Shown one piece after another: positions 30,301-31,572 of a DNA stretch of 31,572 nt. Within the stretch, counting starts at the first letter, position 1. Each line of letters starts with the position of its first letter. The notes beneath the pieces were generated by a model. It saw nothing but the letters and a program-made list of their open reading frames with translations, was not told where the DNA came from and made no database searches. The stretch spans positions 1 to 31,572 of the forward strand of contig CAZXIJ010000036.1 of assembly GCA_964640725.1 (NCBI GenBank), written 5' to 3'. The DNA is from CALHVX01 sp964640725 (GTDB taxonomy: Bacteria; Pseudomonadota; Gammaproteobacteria; Pseudomonadales; Azotimanducaceae). A program made the position numbers and the translations under genes.

Positions 30301-31331
30301 CGGCAGTCCTTGATATCGAGTCCGGCGTGACAATCGTTGGCGATGACCCGGAAGACTTCCTGGTCATTTCCCGAGGGTCCAAGATCATGGCCCGCGGTAC
30401 CGTGAATATGCCGATCACCCTGACCGGTGACCGGGATGTGCTGAGCACCTTGCCGAATCCGGATACCGATCGCGGCGAGTGGGGCGGCCTGGTGATCAAC
30501 GGCAACGCGCCGATCAATGATTGCCCGCAGGGCGCTACCGGCGGCACGGAAGCCTGCACGAAGGAGGGCGAGGCGGACTCCGGCCTGTTTGGCGGCGCAA
30601 CCGCCGACGACAACAGCGGCATGCTGCGCTACGTGGTCGTGAAGTATGCCGGCTCCAACGTTGATCCAGAGAACCAGCTGAACGGCATCGCGTTCCAAGG
30701 CGTCGGTAGCGGCACCAGCGTTGACTTCATTCAGGTCTTCAACAACCTGGATGACGGCGTCGAGTTCTTCGGCGGTACCGTCAGCGCCTCGCATGTCGTA
30801 CTGGTGGGCAACGCCGACGACAGCCTGGACTGGACCGATGGCTGGACGGGCAGCCTGCAGTACGTCCACATTCTGCAGACTGACGCCGGCGATAACGGGA
30901 TCGAAGCGGACAACCAGGAAGGGGCGGAGCTGATTACTCCAGTGTCTAACCCGGTCATTGCGAATATGAGCATCATCGGTCAGGCGACGAACCGCGCCAT
31001 GCGGCTGCGCCGAGGCACCGGCATGAATCTCTACAACAGCGATGTGACGGGGTCGGACCCGTGCCTGAGGGTCGATGGAGAGTCCATCAATCTTTTGGGT
31101 TCCGGAATCACATTTGATGGCATCAGCCTGGGTTGCACGACCGTCGTCGACGCCTCGAGCGAAGACCCGGCGGCCGTGCAGGCGTTCCTGGACGGTTCCA
31201 CTGCTGTGACCCAGGACGGCTCGGGCACCACCCCGGTGACCTTGCCGGACGGGTTCGACGCGGCCGGTGACGCGGTCGTTGGGTCCGATGTGGACAGCTG
31301 GGGCGACACCTGGACAGTGGGGTTGCCTTAA
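27396..31331 (+). CDS. Large outer-membrane lipoprotein with three ~400-residue beta-helix-like modules
   Basis: 1311 residues from the GTG at 27396, which has GGGGA seven bases upstream. The frame extends to 27366, but that adds only ten residues before the signal. The lipobox is LAAC with Cys21 and Gly next, favouring the outer membrane. A Gly/Thr-rich linker (about 41-70) follows. Three homologous modules then repeat; GSNVDPENQLNGIAFQGVG occurs at about residues 282, 682 and 1086. Each has WGGLVINGNAPINDCP, a Cys-containing CTKEGEA motif, NNLDDGIEFFGGTV, GNADDSLDWTDGW, EADNxE and LRRGTGL. The short repeated strands suggest a right-handed parallel beta-helix. The acidic motifs may bind metal, and paired Cys may form disulfides. 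Related proteins are often beside TonB-dependent receptors; ligand unknown. Confidence 0.88.
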   Translation: MSKSLLRSGLMAIASIVLAACGGSSDNASPGAVVVEVPVSGGGGTGGGTGGTGGTGGGTGGGTGGGTGGGVTVDSVIPASMSGAIADSGSTSSAASGSKQIFTIDVSALSGGQLDPTGLLLGNDVIFQIEGGALRIAPPATTTSVGVSNAYKTLLGSGTTNANALPECQLEIAPGAIIAGATESDFLVIEQGCALVADGTAEQPIIFTSQKEVDGNAEATDRGEWGGIVINGRAPINDCPEGEVGGTATCTKEGEANSGTFGGDQPNDNSGILRYVSVRYAGSNVDPENQLNGIAFQGVGDETIVEYVQVHNNLDDGIEFFGGTVNAKYVVLTGNADDSLDWTDGWVGRIQYLYIEQTDTGDNAIEADNREENENLLPRSNPSIANMTVLGRADERALRIRRGTGLDLFNSFIDGSERCIRVDGASRDLLGTEINVAGVSFACATTHESDADNAVENYLSSAINVSQNGDNVTPINVDDAFFSDEDFIGAFGSENWAEGWTVAGSVGSPTQADFGCPNGTQTSVETIDGQRVCQLSGTITDDLLLTSNNLYQLTGKVTIGGENTDSADLTIQAGTTIYGSSPETFLVISRGSKIIANGTRTAPITLTAEDDVQGLADIVESRGLWGGLVINGNAPINDCPANVAGGTADCTKEGEANSGIFGGDVSDDSSGKLNYVVVKFAGSNVDPENQLNGIAFQGVGSGTEVDFVQVHNNLDDGIEFFGGTVNAKHVVLTGNADDSLDWTDGWQGAIQFLLIEQAADDGDSAIEADNREGAEDNLPRSLPTIANMTINGNADSSGARLRRGTGLELYNSVISGSNDCLRIQGSSIDQVGTGIQFGGLSLDCAQALRADTQPDVDAIQAEIDASANVSTTGAGVAAVALEGEFFDSAPFVGAVENDDEDWTAGWTVGMPDSAVSLGCPAGAAEITSLDGSTTTCELTGTYTSDLALVRGNFYVLDGKVTIGGDNTDSAVLDIESGVTIVGDDPEDFLVISRGSKIMARGTVNMPITLTGDRDVLSTLPNPDTDRGEWGGLVINGNAPINDCPQGATGGTEACTKEGEADSGLFGGATADDNSGMLRYVVVKYAGSNVDPENQLNGIAFQGVGSGTSVDFIQVFNNLDDGVEFFGGTVSASHVVLVGNADDSLDWTDGWTGSLQYVHILQTDAGDNGIEADNQEGAELITPVSNPVIANMSIIGQATNRAMRLRRGTGMNLYNSDVTGSDPCLRVDGESINLLGSGITFDGISLGCTTVVDASSEDPAAVQAFLDGSTAVTQDGSGTTPVTLPDGFDAAGDAVVGSDVDSWGDTWTVGLP
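27516..27605 (+). repeat. Low-complexity GGC/ACC repeat encoding the Gly-Thr linker
   Basis: Imperfect 9-12-base units built from GGCGGC and ACCGGC/ACCGGT encode a GGGTGG-type linker after the lipoprotein signal. Unit lengths are multiples of three, so slippage would change linker length without a frameshift. Confidence 0.7.
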
Positions 31332-31360
31332 AGCTGGCGTCGCGCAGTAATGCGACTCGT

Positions 31361-31393
31361 GCAGCGCCAGGTGCGGCTTCGCCCTGGCGCTGC
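31361..31393 (+). terminator. Strong hairpin between the lipoprotein and the next gene
   Basis: GCAGCGCCAGG / CCTGGCGCTGC is a perfect 11-bp stem. Inside it GCG-GCTT-CGC adds three pairs, leaving a single bulged T. A short GTTT follows. It lies 29 bases after the stop and 30 before the next ATG; terminator, or a processing/attenuation element within one operon. Confidence 0.6.
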
Positions 31394-31423
31394 GTCCGTT
31401 TCGAAGAGACATCAGGTAAGACG

Positions 31424-31572
31424 ATGACGGTCAAGAATCAACTCGGCAGCGTGGTGCTGCTGGCGGCCCTTTCGAACGTGCCCCTGGCGGCCGCGCAGGA
31501 AGCTGCGGAAGAGCCTGCGGAGCCCGTGCAGGCAGAGCCTGCGGAGCCCGTGCAGGCAGAGCCTGCGGAGCC
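31424..31572 (+). CDS. Exported protein with AEPAEPVQ repeats, N-terminal part only
   Basis: Start ATG 31424 is preceded by AGGTAAG. Fifty residues are seen before the window ends. Residues 1-25 form a signal peptide (LGSVVLLAALSNVPLAAAQ). Then an acidic, Pro-rich octapeptide AEPAEPVQ repeats at least twice and continues at the edge. A signal peptide followed by an acidic low-complexity stretch, directly after a beta-helix lipoprotein, is what I would expect for a TonB-dependent receptor or a similar outer-membrane protein, but no domain is visible yet. A periplasmic protein is equally possible. Confidence 0.75.
   Translation, partial: MTVKNQLGSVVLLAALSNVPLAAAQEAAEEPAEPVQAEPAEPVQAEPAE
31511..31572 (+). 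repeat. 24-bp tandem repeat (AEPAEPVQ) at the window end
   Basis: The 24-base unit beginning GAGCCTGCGGAGCCCGTGCA occurs at 31511-31534 and 31535-31558, and a third copy starts at 31559 and is cut after 14 bases. The copies seen are identical. In frame, so copy-number changes would only lengthen or shorten the protein. Confidence 0.9.

Noticed and set aside
28958..31412. Long minus-strand frames opposite the large lipoprotein (27888-28958 and 30144-31412)
   Set aside because: They mirror the sense-strand repeats, have Val/Ala/Asp/His-rich composition without domains, and the sense frame has a lipobox and conserved modules.

Overview
The window looks like a chromosomal segment of a high-GC, aerobic, Gram-negative gammaproteobacterium, probably marine or from a similarly saline habitat. 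This is inferred from the uniformly GC-rich coding, an RND efflux pump, lipoproteins and a PEP-CTERM protein, a cytochrome P450 with several SDR oxidoreductases, and a glucosylglycerate (compatible solute) cluster. No rRNA, tRNA, CRISPR, phage or insertion sequence was seen. No gene-free stretch exceeds 300 bases. The two least-known stretches are 100-base runs of N (9713-9812 and 16078-16177), both flanked by short tandem repeats.

Layout. 1-5352 (minus): an apparent operon of a secreted beta-propeller/amidohydrolase, a saccharopine-dehydrogenase-like oxidoreductase and an SDR. The SDR runs off the left edge and seems to start at a CTG overlapping the previous stop. 5455-9693 (plus): periplasmic adaptor lipoprotein and inner-membrane pump of an RND efflux system, without an outer-membrane channel gene. 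The pump's 3' end is duplicated as a 19-bp repeat around assembly gap 1. 9953-11452 (plus): DUF3336/patatin lipase. 11459-13473 (minus): a CbpA-like DnaJ protein, a DUF350 membrane protein and an anchored transglutaminase-like protein, behind a possible heat-shock promoter. 13652-14652 (plus): a tiny secreted protein and a PEP-CTERM protein with a clear sigma-54 promoter. 14718-16010 (plus): cytochrome P450, then assembly gap 2 in a 20-bp repeat. 16206-17619 (minus): SDR plus a membrane-anchored unknown. 17730-18674 (plus): divergent PRPP synthetase. 18691-24362: sodium/solute symporter (minus), sucrose/glucosylglycerate phosphorylase (plus), glucosyl-3-phosphoglycerate synthase and its phosphatase (minus). 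24646-27290 (plus): Ca2+/Na+-type antiporter, a BON-OmpA protein and a DUF4332 protein. 27396-31331 (plus): a 1311-residue lipoprotein made of three ~400-residue modules. A signal-peptide protein with an AEPAEPVQ repeat then begins and is cut by the window end.

How the genes fit together. The clearest system is 18.7-24.4 kb. The phosphatase and synthase overlap by four bases and would make glucosylglycerate via glucosyl-3-phosphoglycerate. The phosphorylase would recycle it, and the symporter that shares its upstream region may import the solute or a related sugar. The triple-module lipoprotein with the following exported protein is the most likely under-described surface system. The regulatory signals worth noting are the sigma-54 site before the PEP-CTERM gene, a sigma-32-like site at leaderless distance before the DnaJ gene, and a palindromic TGTGAC/GTCACA cluster before the large lipoprotein. 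All functional assignments rest on motifs and remembered families; no database search was possible.
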